The notes beneath the pieces were generated by a model. That model saw only the letters and a list, made by a program, of their open reading frames with translations, searched no databases and had not been told where the DNA came from. A stretch of 64,000 nucleotides of DNA from Shimia ponticola (GTDB taxonomy: Bacteria > Pseudomonadota > Alphaproteobacteria > Rhodobacterales > Rhodobacteraceae). Of the stretch, positions 35,762 through 45,218 are shown piece after piece. The position numbers and the translations under genes are program-made. The DNA is taken from contig NZ_VCDK01000002.1 of NCBI RefSeq assembly GCF_007995215.1, positions 62,001 to 126,000 on the forward strand, written 5' to 3'. Each line of letters starts with the position of its first letter. The stretch's first letter is position 1.

Positions 35762-37141
35762 TTAGGTCGGTTGGGGGCGCACACGTGGAATAGTGCGTGT
35801 GCGCAACCCGGTCTGCCCAAGGGCAAACCACGCAAGCGCTGCACCTGCTAGGTTGGCCACGACCGCAGCAATCAAGATCCCCGTGTAGCCGCCCAGTGTG
35901 ACACCGATCCAGGCGGCGGGAATGTAGATCGCAAAGACCCGCCCGATGCTGATGCCCATGGACCAAAGCGCCTTTGAGCGCGCGTTCATGGCAGCGTTCG
36001 CCGTCACGAGGATGCCGTATCCAAACAGGCTCCAGCCGACAACAGCGAGGTAAAATCCAGCCTGCTCTGTCCCATCCGCACCACCCGTGACAAGCGCAGC
36101 AATCGGTTGGCCGAAGAGGATTAAAACGACGCCAAGCGTCAGCGCGTAGGCGATGCAAAATGCAATCGACTGCCCCATGGCGGCGCGGGCGCGGTCCTGT
36201 TTGTCAGCGCCCCAGTTTTGTCCCACGACAGGTCCAATCCCCGATGACAGCGCCAAGAGAGGAACAAGCGCGATAGATTGCACGCGTGTCGCCGCGCCAA
36301 ACCCGGCAACAGCGTCTGTGCCAACAGTGGCGACAGCTGCGGTGACGGCGGCCATTCCGGCTGGGTTGATCGCGTTCGAGAATGCGGCAGGCGCGCCGAC
36401 ATTCGTGATCTCACGGACAGAGTCCCAAAGGTTCGCAAAGGGCTGTGATCCCAGCGCGATGTAACCGCGCCGCATGGCGATCAACAGGGCGGCGGCAACG
36501 GCCAAAACGCGGCCTGCAAAGGTCGCCCATGCGGCGCCTTCGATGCCCAATTCCGCGATCGGGCCGAGGCCAAAGATCAAAATCGGATCGAGAATGATGT
36601 TCACCACGGCTGCCAGAACCATGATCCCCGCAGACAGCCCGCCGCGCCCATGGGCGCGGAAGACGGCGTTGATCTGCATCATCAAAACAAGAAAGGGAAA
36701 TGACATCGCCCAAATCGGCATGTAGGCCAGCACACCCTCAAGGGCTGCGCCATCCGCCCCTATCAGGCCAAAGAGGGTGGGCGACGACAACCAGACCAAC
36801 AAAGCGACAATGACGGCCAAGACCGATCCCAGACCCACAGCATGAAGCGCCCGCCGGCAGGTGGCGGTTTCATCATCCTGACGACCAAGACCTTGGGAGA
36901 TCGCAGCATTTGCACCGGCGCTCAGCCCAATGGATAGCGATGTGATGGCGGTGGTGACCGGGTAGATGAATCCAACGGCGGCCAGCGCATCCGAGGAATA
37001 GCGCCCAAGAAACACGGCATCTGCAATCCCAACGGACAAAACCGCAAAGATGCCAAGGGACATAGGCGCAGACATTACGGTCAGCGCGCGCCAGACGGGA
37101 CCCTTTGTCAGATCGCGGGTATCGCTGCTGTCTTGTGCCAT
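35762..37141 (-). CDS. MATE family multidrug/sodium antiporter
   Basis: 459 residues, twelve predicted helices in two MatE halves. SAPMSLGIFAVLSVGIADAVFLGRY is the first-half signature, repeated in the second half near ITNVGAPAAFSNAINPAG. The protein exports organic cations or toxic metabolites in exchange for Na+ or H+. ATG 37141 has GGAGG ahead; an open extension to 37297 would overlap the divergent gene start. The substrate cannot be told from sequence. Confidence 0.92.
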   Translation of the reverse strand: MAQDSSDTRDLTKGPVWRALTVMSAPMSLGIFAVLSVGIADAVFLGRYSSDALAAVGFIYPVTTAITSLSIGLSAGANAAISQGLGRQDDETATCRRALHAVGLGSVLAVIVALLVWLSSPTLFGLIGADGAALEGVLAYMPIWAMSFPFLVLMMQINAVFRAHGRGGLSAGIMVLAAVVNIILDPILIFGLGPIAELGIEGAAWATFAGRVLAVAAALLIAMRRGYIALGSQPFANLWDSVREITNVGAPAAFSNAINPAGMAAVTAAVATVGTDAVAGFGAATRVQSIALVPLLALSSGIGPVVGQNWGADKQDRARAAMGQSIAFCIAYALTLGVVLILFGQPIAALVTGGADGTEQAGFYLAVVGWSLFGYGILVTANAAMNARSKALWSMGISIGRVFAIYIPAAWIGVTLGGYTGILIAAVVANLAGAALAWFALGQTGLRTRTIPRVRPQPT

Positions 37142-37283
37142 GGTTCCTCCGGTCGCGACGGTTGCCAACGCCGCACGATATGGGATTGTTCCCGTGACAT
37201 TTGGAAATGCATTGTCAGCCCATGACTTGTTTGAGCCGCATTGCATCGTTAGCGTCAGCGCAGAAATCTGATCCGGTGGATGT

Positions 37284-38537
37284 GTGACACAAACCACGCT
37301 TGACCTGTTTGCGGTGCGTGCCTTTTCAGTTGGGCTGATCCCGTCAAAAGACCTGACGCGCCAGCGTCGCTTTAGCTTTTCCCATGCGGGGCAGGATGTG
37401 TCAGCGACGATTGAGCCGCACCGATACTGTATGTGGAACCGCGACTACTTTGGTGCCTATATCGATTTGGATTGCGCACATCTGGGCGACGCGTTCCTGC
37501 AATCGCCGCCCCTAACCGATGACATCAAGCTGACCGAGGCCTGCATCTTTATCGATCAGCATGGCATGGCGTTGATGATCAAGCGTTTTTCAGTGGATGT
37601 GCCCGCGGCCGGATTGGAGCTTGCCGCGATCAACGACATCCATTTTTCCACCGGCCGCACCAGTCAGGATGACGCAGCATTCTACGATGCGGTCTTTGGG
37701 GACCGGGTGACGCGACAGGTGTTGAGCCGCACAGATGACCTTTGGCTGGACTATGTGTCACCCACGTCGGAGGGGCCGGATGACAGGACACATCGCGATG
37801 CCTTTTTCGACGATCTGCCTTGGCGCGCCTGCCATTTTGTCATGGGCGAGGCGGACGCCATTGAAATGCCGTCCGTCGATCACTTTGAGTACGCGATGCC
37901 TTTGCAGATGAACGTCTGGTGGCGTGGGCAGGTGTCGCGGGTCACCGACCAGAACGGGATTTATGCGTGGCGCGCCCCCATGCCGTCAGATGGACATACC
38001 CTGCGTGAGTGGACATCACGCCTCTACCCGTTTTCGTTGCCGATCATCCAAAAGGCCTCCGCTGATGCGGCGCGCACGAATGCGTTGAGTTACACGGCAC
38101 GGTTTGTGTCGGGCTGGCAGCCCAATAAAACTGAGGTTTCGGCCCGGAACTACATGGCGCGGTACCGTTTGAAACAGTCACACTACCATCGGCTGCGATC
38201 CTTTTTGTCGTCCACTCAGAAAGTCGTGCATGACGTCAATCTAGAGTACTATCAGATCGAGAAAGAGGGGCAGGGACTCGACGGTGACTTCAGAACACTG
38301 AAGGCGGCGATCGACGCCAATATCGCGATCTCATCCGAACGGTTTGCACGTTCGGCGACAATTCTGGCGCTGGTGTTTACGGGATTGTCCTTTGTGACGA
38401 CTGTGACGGCTGTCATTACGTTCTATCTGGACGACAAAATCGCCAACACGGGCTTCAAGCTGACGGCGTTGCTGGGCAGTGCGTCACTGGGTGTGCTGGC
38501 GGTGATCCTTTTGCTCTATATCGTGCGTCGGAAGTGA
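37284..38537 (+). CDS. Unknown protein with large soluble domain and two C-terminal membrane helices
   Basis: 417 residues, no family recognised. Residues 1-345 are soluble, with many aromatic residues (RYCMWNRDYFGAYIDLDC; YAMPLQMNVWWRGQV). A helical stretch near 285-335 precedes two hydrophobic helices (ILALVFTGLSFVTTVTAVITF and LLGSASLGVLAVILLLYIV) that end in RRK. The layout resembles CorA-type or DUF3422 proteins, but the GMN motif of CorA is absent. GTG 37284 is the likely start, with a weak GGTGGA ahead. It is divergent from the MATE gene and 46 bases upstream of argE. Confidence 0.7.
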   Translation: MTQTTLDLFAVRAFSVGLIPSKDLTRQRRFSFSHAGQDVSATIEPHRYCMWNRDYFGAYIDLDCAHLGDAFLQSPPLTDDIKLTEACIFIDQHGMALMIKRFSVDVPAAGLELAAINDIHFSTGRTSQDDAAFYDAVFGDRVTRQVLSRTDDLWLDYVSPTSEGPDDRTHRDAFFDDLPWRACHFVMGEADAIEMPSVDHFEYAMPLQMNVWWRGQVSRVTDQNGIYAWRAPMPSDGHTLREWTSRLYPFSLPIIQKASADAARTNALSYTARFVSGWQPNKTEVSARNYMARYRLKQSHYHRLRSFLSSTQKVVHDVNLEYYQIEKEGQGLDGDFRTLKAAIDANIAISSERFARSATILALVFTGLSFVTTVTAVITFYLDDKIANTGFKLTALLGSASLGVLAVILLLYIVRRK

Positions 38538-38583
38538 CCGTTACGGGGTTAAGATCCCAATTTCTGTCAGGATCGGAGAAGAC

Positions 38584-39741
38584 ATGCCTCAAATACTGAC
38601 AGCGCGTGAGCTCTTGGACCGCTTGGTGGCGTTTCCAACCGTCAGCCGCACCAGCAACCTTGGGATCGTCGACTTTATCGAAGAGTATTTGGAATCGCAC
38701 GGGATCACCTGCCATCGCGATTATGATGAGACGGGCGAGAAGGCGAACCTGTTTTGTCACTTCGGCCCCGAGATCGAAGGCGGTGTTGTTCTGTCCGCCC
38801 ATCTCGATGTCGTTCCGGTCGATGGGCAGGATTGGGCCAGCGACCCGTGGGTTGTCGAGGAACGCGATGGTCGGCTGTACGGGCGTGGCACGACCGACAT
38901 GAAGGGGTTTGTCGCAACGGTTCTGGCGGCTGTACCCCAGATGGTTCATCTGAAACGTCCGATCCAGATCGCGCTATCCTATGACGAAGAGGTCGGCCTA
39001 ATCGGCGCGCGTCCTTTGGTGGATGCGATGAAGGGCAAATTGCCCCGTGCAAACGCTGTTCTTGTGGGCGAACCCACAGGACTGCGCGTGGTCAGCGGAC
39101 ACAAATCCTGCGACGCGGTCGAGGTGCATGTCACCGGGCATGAGGTGCATTCATCCATTCACGATCAAGGCGTCAGCGCGGTCATGACCGCGGCTCGTCT
39201 GGTCGAGTGGTTGCGAAAGCGAAACGCGGAAAACCGGGCAGCCCCGGTTGATGAACGTAACGCCCTGTTTGATCCACCTTACACCACCCTGCATGTGGGT
39301 TTGATCCACGGTGGAACGGCGCATAACATCACCGCTAAGGACTGCTGGTTCTCGGTCGATATTCGAAATGTCTCGACTGATATGGATGGGAGACATTTCA
39401 ATGATTTCAGCGTGTTCTGTGCTGAAGTCGATGCAGAGGTCAAAGCTGTTCATCCCGACGCTGGTGTCGAGGTGCGCGTCAATGCGCCGGGACCGGGGAT
39501 GGCACCGGAACTGGACAGCCCGGCAGAGGAATTGGCGCGCCGGATCACCGGAGACAACGCGCGCCACGCGGTGTCTTACGGCACCGATGGAGGGTGGTTT
39601 CAAACGGGGGGCTATTCGACGGTGGTGTGCGGTCCCGGCGATATCGCGCTGGCGCATCAGCCAAACGAATACATCACGGTAGAACAGTTTGAAGCCGGGC
39701 AAGCTTTCCTGCACAAACTGATCAAACACTGTCAGGAGTGA
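38584..39741 (+). CDS. argE: Acetylornithine deacetylase (M20 family)
   Basis: 385 residues. The M20 metallopeptidase residues are visible: SAHLDVVPVD, GRGTTDMKG and the acid pair SYDEEVGLIG, with the dimerisation domain starting VSGHKSCDAVEVHVTG. The sequence matches ArgE, which removes acetyl from N-acetylornithine in arginine synthesis. An active role as another N-acyl amino acid deacylase is possible because no arg genes adjoin it. The next gene, only 6 bases on, is a second M20 enzyme. Confidence 0.88.
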   Translation: MPQILTARELLDRLVAFPTVSRTSNLGIVDFIEEYLESHGITCHRDYDETGEKANLFCHFGPEIEGGVVLSAHLDVVPVDGQDWASDPWVVEERDGRLYGRGTTDMKGFVATVLAAVPQMVHLKRPIQIALSYDEEVGLIGARPLVDAMKGKLPRANAVLVGEPTGLRVVSGHKSCDAVEVHVTGHEVHSSIHDQGVSAVMTAARLVEWLRKRNAENRAAPVDERNALFDPPYTTLHVGLIHGGTAHNITAKDCWFSVDIRNVSTDMDGRHFNDFSVFCAEVDAEVKAVHPDAGVEVRVNAPGPGMAPELDSPAEELARRITGDNARHAVSYGTDGGWFQTGGYSTVVCGPGDIALAHQPNEYITVEQFEAGQAFLHKLIKHCQE

Positions 39742-39747
39742 TCGACC

Positions 39748-40911
39748 ATGCCCGTCAAGAACCGCTTTGCTGAATTGCTGCCTGACATCACGGCGTGGCG
39801 ACGGGACCTGCATCAGCATCCTGAAATCCTGTTCGAGGTCCACCGTACGGCCGCGTTCGTCGCCGAGAAACTGCGCGCCTTTGGCTGTGACGAGGTGGTC
39901 GAGGGCATCGGGCGCACCGGTGTCGTTGGCGTGATCCATGGGCGCAGTAACGCGTCCGGACGCACCATTGGGCTGCGCGCGGATATGGACGCCTTGCCGA
40001 TCCACGAAGAAACCGGCGTGGATTATGCGTCCAAGACACCCGGCGCGATGCATGCTTGCGGGCATGATGGACACACCGCGATGTTGCTGGGCGCGGCTCA
40101 ATATCTGGCGGAGACCCGTAATTTCGACGGCACGGTCGTTGTGATCTTTCAGCCGGCCGAAGAAGGCGGTGGCGGCGGCAAGGAGATGGTTGATGATGGC
40201 ATGCTCGACCGTTGGAACGTCGAAGAGGTGTATGGCATGCACAATTGGCCGGGGATTGCCCCGGGCGAATTCCAAATCCGGCCCGGCCCATTCTTTGCAG
40301 CCGCAGACCATTTTGAAATCAAGGTGACCGGGCAGGGCGGCCATGCCGCAAAACCCCATGAAACGATCGATACGACGCTTGTAGCCTCACACATCGTGGT
40401 GGCGCTGCAATCCATCGTTAGCCGGAACGTCGATCCGGTGCATCAGGCCGTGATTTCGGTGACATCGTTTGAGACATCGAGCCACGCCTATAACGTGATC
40501 CCACAGACGGTGCATATGCGCGGGACGGTTCGCACATTGGATGCAGCTGTTCAGGATCAGGTCGAGGCGCGGATGGATGCGGTCGCGCAATCGACGGCGG
40601 CGGCCTTTGGCGCAACTGCCGAGGTCGAGCATCGGCGCGGCTATCCGGTGATGGTGAATTCTGATGTGCAGACCGAGTTCGCCGCCGAGGTGGCGCGCAA
40701 GGTTGCAGGTGATTGTTCTGAGGCGCCGCTGATCATGGGAGGCGAGGACTTTGCCTATCTTCTGAACGCGCGGCCGGGGGCGTATATCCTTGTTGGCAAC
40801 GGCGACAGCGCGGCGGTGCATCACCCGGAATACAATTTTAACGATGATATCATCCCGGCGGGCTGCTCATGGTGGGCCGAAATCGTGGAAAGCAGGCTTC
40901 CTGCGGCGTAA
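39748..40911 (+). CDS. M20 amidohydrolase (hippurate hydrolase-like)
   Basis: 387 residues. Core motifs are LRADMDALPIHEETG, the metal cysteine and histidine in MHACGHDGHTAMLLGAA, PAEEGGGGGKEMVDDG, and MGGEDFAYLL near the end. This is the HipO/amidohydrolase branch, which hydrolyses N-acyl amino acids such as hippurate or N-acetyl derivatives. Six bases from argE, so the pair is probably co-transcribed and translationally linked. Confidence 0.92.
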   Translation: MPVKNRFAELLPDITAWRRDLHQHPEILFEVHRTAAFVAEKLRAFGCDEVVEGIGRTGVVGVIHGRSNASGRTIGLRADMDALPIHEETGVDYASKTPGAMHACGHDGHTAMLLGAAQYLAETRNFDGTVVVIFQPAEEGGGGGKEMVDDGMLDRWNVEEVYGMHNWPGIAPGEFQIRPGPFFAAADHFEIKVTGQGGHAAKPHETIDTTLVASHIVVALQSIVSRNVDPVHQAVISVTSFETSSHAYNVIPQTVHMRGTVRTLDAAVQDQVEARMDAVAQSTAAAFGATAEVEHRRGYPVMVNSDVQTEFAAEVARKVAGDCSEAPLIMGGEDFAYLLNARPGAYILVGNGDSAAVHHPEYNFNDDIIPAGCSWWAEIVESRLPAA

Positions 40912-40932
40912 AGCTGGGTATAAGGGACCGGA

Positions 40933-42075
40933 ATGGCGGTTTCCTCTCTGACCATATTGAAGGGATTTCATCCTCTGAAGGACGCGGTGTTCGCGTCACT
41001 TGCGCAGATTGCCCATGATGCGCATGGCTCGGATGCCATCTGGCTGCGGACGATTGGTTTGCGTGGTACAGAGTTTCCTGAAACCGCGGAGCGCGTAGAC
41101 GTTGCGATGAAACGCGCTAAACGCCAGCCCAAGGGGCTCGGGCGCAGCATCAAACAGGGCCTCATCAAGCGGCAATACAATTGGGCGCGAGCGCATTTCG
41201 AGCAAAATGGCGGAATCGCTGTCTGCTGGAACGGTCTGACCGGGTCGCGGCGCGCCTACATGGAGGCCGCGCGGGATGCTGGGGCAGGCAGACTTTTTGC
41301 AGAATTGGCCCCGTTTCCTGGATATGTGACGCTGGATTCGACCGGTGTGAATGCCGAAAGCTCGGTTCCTCGGACGAAGGCGGGTCTGGGTGACGTGGGA
41401 TTATCTGGTGCGCGGCGGGCCGAGATGGCCAAGGCCCTTGTCGCCCGTGCGGCGCGGACGGCGCGTGTGGATCAAACCCAACGCGATCTGCCGGATGAAC
41501 CGTTCCTATTTTGTCCATTGCAGGTTCCCAATGACAGCCAGATTCAAGTGTTCGGTGGCTGGGTCGGCAGCGTTGAGGGCTTTGTCGGTGCCTTGGCCCA
41601 AGCCAGTCTGAAGTTGCCCGATGGATGGCATCTGCGGGTGAAAGAGCATCCATCATCCAAGGTTTCCATGGCCGGTCCGCTAGAGGCCGCCGTGTCCGTG
41701 GCAGGGGGGCGGCTGATCGTGGACAACGGCACGGATACCTTTGCACAAGTTCGCGCATCTCGGGGTGTGATCACCGTCAATTCCTCAATCGCGCTGGAGA
41801 GCTTTCTCTTGGGCAAGGCCGTGGTCGTCACGGGACAGGCCTATTTCGCCGAAGAAGGTTTGGTCACGCCTGCAGGGTCCCAGGCCCGCTTGAACGCGAT
41901 TTGCGGTGACCCGGATGTCTTGGCGTTTGATGATGATCACCGTGCGGCCATTCTAGGCTATCTGCTGGATCGGTATTACGTGCCCGTAACTGGAAAAGGC
42001 GCATCCACACGCCTCGACAGGGATCGGACCTTGGAGAAACTCGCGCAGGCGGAGGCGTCGGATGTGGTGGTTTAA
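40933..42075 (+). CDS. Capsular polysaccharide / beta-Kdo transferase-like protein (KpsS/LipB type)
   Basis: 380 residues. The C-terminal half matches the capsule synthesis domain (PF05159): PFLFCPLQVPNDSQIQVF, WHLRVKEHPSSK, VDNGTDTFAQVRAS and TVNSSIALESFLLGKAVVVTG. Such proteins build the Kdo linker that anchors capsule to lipid, or act as related surface-glycan transferases. The N-terminal part is less familiar. It overlaps the next glycosyltransferase gene by 14 bases, and waaA, another Kdo transferase gene, follows on the opposite strand. Confidence 0.8.
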   Translation: MAVSSLTILKGFHPLKDAVFASLAQIAHDAHGSDAIWLRTIGLRGTEFPETAERVDVAMKRAKRQPKGLGRSIKQGLIKRQYNWARAHFEQNGGIAVCWNGLTGSRRAYMEAARDAGAGRLFAELAPFPGYVTLDSTGVNAESSVPRTKAGLGDVGLSGARRAEMAKALVARAARTARVDQTQRDLPDEPFLFCPLQVPNDSQIQVFGGWVGSVEGFVGALAQASLKLPDGWHLRVKEHPSSKVSMAGPLEAAVSVAGGRLIVDNGTDTFAQVRASRGVITVNSSIALESFLLGKAVVVTGQAYFAEEGLVTPAGSQARLNAICGDPDVLAFDDDHRAAILGYLLDRYYVPVTGKGASTRLDRDRTLEKLAQAEASDVVV

Positions 42076-42961
42076 GCCCCGGGCGGTTTCAAAAATCCGG
42101 TTCGAACCGCCAAAGCCTCAGGCCAGGCGCGCGGGGCTCGCGATTGCATTTACGACGCAAAATGAAGCACGGCACATCGCAGAGTGGGCGAGGTTTCACC
42201 GCCTTGTCGGCGTCGAGCATTTTGTCGTCTATGACAACGGATCAACCGATGGGACCGTTGATGTCCTGCGCGAGGCTGTTGGCACAGAGCGGGTCACATT
42301 CATGCCTTGGCATCAAAAATTCTTTGATGCGCGACGCGATGCAGAATTCCACAACCAGGTCCTGTGCTTTGCCCATGCCGTGCGCAACTTTGGCGGGGCC
42401 TTCCGCTGGATGGCGTTTACAGATGTGGACGAATTTCTGGTGCCCAAACAAGGCAAGACCGTTCCAGAAGTGCTTGAACCCCTTGGTGATTTCGGCTGCC
42501 TTTCGGTACCTTGGGCGATGTTTGGGCGGGGAGGTCAGATGCAGCCTCCTGAGGACGGCGTGCTGCCAAATTACTTGATGCGCAACCGCGACCCCTTGGC
42601 GACGCCTCGCGCGCTCAGGTTTAAATGCATCATTGATGCGTGTCAGGTGACAGCCGTTCAGGTGCATGAATTTGAGGTGAACGGAAAATCCGAAGGGATC
42701 AACGAAGACGGCCTTTTGGCAAAGCACTCGGATCGGGCATCCGCAGAGTTCTTGCGGACCGATAAGCTTCAATTGAACCACTACTACACACGCTCGGATG
42801 CCGAACTGCGCGCCAAGATTGCGCGGGGATCGAACAAGATCGTTGACCCTGAGAAACACGCCGCGCGGGTCTGGCGCAGTGTTAACCTGATCGAACAGGA
42901 TGTTGTCGAGGATCGCTGCGCGCTCGATCTGCTAGCGCGGCACGGCGTCGATCATTTGTAA
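42062..42961 (+). CDS. Glycosyltransferase, GT92/GT2-like (PF13704)
   Basis: 299 residues. The N-terminal FTTQNEARHIAEWARFHRLVGVEHFVVYDNGSTDGT is the opening of the Glyco_tranf_2_4 family, and FTDVDEFLVP holds the metal-binding DxD. The C-terminal LQLNHYYTRSDAELRAKI is also typical. It would add a sugar to a surface glycan from a nucleotide-sugar donor. The start overlaps the Kdo-transferase-like gene by 14 bases, and the 3' end overlaps convergent waaA by 30. Confidence 0.87.
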   Translation: MWWFKPRAVSKIRFEPPKPQARRAGLAIAFTTQNEARHIAEWARFHRLVGVEHFVVYDNGSTDGTVDVLREAVGTERVTFMPWHQKFFDARRDAEFHNQVLCFAHAVRNFGGAFRWMAFTDVDEFLVPKQGKTVPEVLEPLGDFGCLSVPWAMFGRGGQMQPPEDGVLPNYLMRNRDPLATPRALRFKCIIDACQVTAVQVHEFEVNGKSEGINEDGLLAKHSDRASAEFLRTDKLQLNHYYTRSDAELRAKIARGSNKIVDPEKHAARVWRSVNLIEQDVVEDRCALDLLARHGVDHL

Positions 42962-44089
42962 CAGCGCATCTCGGGTTTTTGTGGCGGACATTGGCGCAAT
43001 CGGAGCGGGCCGCTGGGTTTTCCATTTGTCCTGTACCGCTCGGGCAAGATCCCTTGGGGAGGTCACTGTGTGCGGAACTTCAGCGAAAGCCGACAAGTGA
43101 TGCGCCACGTCAGGGCCTGTCAGAACATGGCTGCCATAGCGTGCAGGTTCGAACGGGGTGTGGCCCCCAAGCGTGTCAAACGACCCGCCCAATAGGGTGA
43201 CGGGGCATAGGGTATAGAACAGGGGCAGGTCCCCCATCGTATCAATCAGGTGAACTTGCGTGTCGCTGGACGGGACGTCGCCAGCGCTTTGGCGGGTCAC
43301 CGGCAGATCAATCTTGTCCAAGACTTCGGCACTGCGATCCGGGTGACGGGGCGCGAGGCACAAGAGGGCGTCTGGATGGTCGGACAGGATCGATCTGTGT
43401 GCCCGCAAGATCCGCTCTTCGTCACCGGGATGTGTTGAGGCCGCGAGCCAGATTGGACGCTGTCGGATCGTGTTCCATTGGACCAGCAGATCGGGTGAAA
43501 CAGCTTTGGTTGCGGTTCCAGCCTTGAGGTCTTCGGTCGCTGCGACCGGCAAGCCCATGGCCGTCAATTCACGTTCAACTTCGGGCGTAGATGCGGTGAT
43601 GACGGAAAGCCTGGATAGGATTTCTGTCATTGATTTCGGTAACCTGTCGCGCGTCTTTGATGCGCGCGCGCCGATGAGGGTGGCAGGGATGCCGATCCGC
43701 GCGAGGCGGGCGATCATACGCGGTGGCACCTCAGACTCCACGAACACAGCGGCCTTGGGACGCCATGTGCGCAGAAAGGCGGTCGTCGCGGCGGGGGTGT
43801 CGATGGGTGTGAATTGGTGCAGCAATCCCTCCTCAGCGGCAATCGCCGCCGCAGTCGTGGTTTGCGTCGTGACCAGCGTCGGACCCAACGCAGGGAGCAG
43901 TGGGAGAACCGCGCGCAATTCGCCAACGCTTGCTGCCGAGACCCACACAAGGCCTTGCTGTGCAGGCACGCTGGCGATGCCAAAGCGTTCCCGCCGCCGC
44001 CCGCGCGGCAGGCCCTTTTGGCTGCGCACCAACAGGAATGGCGCGGCCAGAGCGGTCAGGCCATAATATGCGGCAAGTGCCGGGGTCAT
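42932..44089 (-). CDS. waaA: 3-deoxy-D-manno-octulosonic acid transferase
   Basis: 385 residues, slightly short for WaaA/KdtA. The start is an N-terminal membrane-associated helix (YYGLTALAAPFLLVRSQKG). VWVSAASVGELRA holds the catalytic E57, and FVESEVPPRMI and LAASTHPGDEERIL are typical of the two GT-B halves, with a nucleotide region GGSFDTLGGHTPFEPA. It transfers Kdo from CMP-Kdo to lipid A precursor at the inner membrane. It is convergent with the preceding glycosyltransferase, sharing 30 bases. Confidence 0.93.
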   Translation of the reverse strand: MTPALAAYYGLTALAAPFLLVRSQKGLPRGRRRERFGIASVPAQQGLVWVSAASVGELRAVLPLLPALGPTLVTTQTTTAAAIAAEEGLLHQFTPIDTPAATTAFLRTWRPKAAVFVESEVPPRMIARLARIGIPATLIGARASKTRDRLPKSMTEILSRLSVITASTPEVERELTAMGLPVAATEDLKAGTATKAVSPDLLVQWNTIRQRPIWLAASTHPGDEERILRAHRSILSDHPDALLCLAPRHPDRSAEVLDKIDLPVTRQSAGDVPSSDTQVHLIDTMGDLPLFYTLCPVTLLGGSFDTLGGHTPFEPARYGSHVLTGPDVAHHLSAFAEVPHTVTSPRDLARAVQDKWKTQRPAPIAPMSATKTRDALLQMIDAVPR

Positions 44090-44105
44090 GCGAATGCCTG
44101 CGCGC

Positions 44106-45110
44106 TCAGCCGCCTGTGTGCGACATGTGGCGAGTCATCTGGCCGTCGGCCACCCCGCGCGAGTAATCGAAATCATGCCCGCGTGGTTTCAATCCAATCG
44201 CGGCACGAATGGCCTCTTCGAGAACGGCATCCTCAGGAGATGCGCGCAGCGGCGCACGCAGGTCTGATTTGCCTTCTTGACCAAGGCAGGTGAATATCTC
44301 GCCGGTACAGGTCACCCTGACCCGATTACAGCTTTCGCAGAAGTTATGCGTCAATGGTGTAATGAAACCAACGGTTTGCCCGGTTTCATTGATGCGTACA
44401 TATCGGGCCGGGCCACCGGTTCGCTTGGAAAGGTCGGTTAACGAAAACCGCTCGGCCAACCGCGCACGCAGGTCGGACAGGGGCCAATATTGGTCCAGCC
44501 TGTCCTCATTTCCTAGGTCACCCATCGGCATCACCTCGATAAAGGTGATGTCCATCCCGCGGGTTTCGCAGAATTCGAGCATCGAGAACAATTCGTCCTC
44601 GTTGAAATCCTTGAGCGCGACGGCATTCAGTTTGACCTTCAGGCCTGCCTCTTGCGCCGCATCAAGGCCCCGCATGACCTGTTCCAGACGGCCCCAGCGT
44701 GTGATGGCGGCGAATTTGTCGGTGTCCAGCGTGTCGATCGACACGTTGATCCGTCGCACGCCAGCCTCAAAAAGCTGTCCTGCAAAGCGTTCGAGCTGCG
44801 ATCCATTGGTTGTTACCGTCAGTTCGTCGAGCGCGCCTGAGGTGATGTGACGGCCCATATTCTGAAAGAACGTCATGATATCGCGACGCACCAGCGGCTC
44901 ACCGCCGGTTATCCGCAGCTTGCGCACGCCCAATTTGATAAAAGATGACGCAAGTCGGTCCAGTTCCTCCAGGGTCAACAGCTCTTTCTTAGGAAGAAAG
45001 GTCATCTGTTCGGACATGCAGTACACACAGCGGAAATCGCAGCGGTCTGTCACGGACAGGCGCAAATAGGTGATTGCGCGGGCGAATGGATCAATCAGGG
45101 GTGCGGTCAT
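44106..45110 (-). CDS. moaA: GTP 3',8-cyclase MoaA (molybdenum cofactor biosynthesis)
   Basis: 334 residues. The radical-SAM cluster motif CDFRCVYC gives C24, C28 and C31. The C-terminal cluster cysteines are in [18 protein letters not shown], and the protein ends in the essential double glycine (HMSHTGG). It converts GTP to 3',8-cyclo-GTP in the first step of molybdopterin synthesis. ATG 45110 has no clear ribosome-binding site; an upstream in-frame TTG (45146) is the alternative. Divergent from the lipoprotein gene. Confidence 0.96.
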   Translation of the reverse strand: MTAPLIDPFARAITYLRLSVTDRCDFRCVYCMSEQMTFLPKKELLTLEELDRLASSFIKLGVRKLRITGGEPLVRRDIMTFFQNMGRHITSGALDELTVTTNGSQLERFAGQLFEAGVRRINVSIDTLDTDKFAAITRWGRLEQVMRGLDAAQEAGLKVKLNAVALKDFNEDELFSMLEFCETRGMDITFIEVMPMGDLGNEDRLDQYWPLSDLRARLAERFSLTDLSKRTGGPARYVRINETGQTVGFITPLTHNFCESCNRVRVTCTGEIFTCLGQEGKSDLRAPLRASPEDAVLEEAIRAAIGLKPRGHDFDYSRGVADGQMTRHMSHTGG

Positions 45111-45218
45111 GCAAGCATTGTTATGGATGCGCGGCTCCTGCGGCAAGTGTCTGCTGGTGCCGGATTTGCGGCTGGGTGCTCATTGCCCCGTGCAAAAAGC
45201 CGCACTAAGGTCTCAGAC

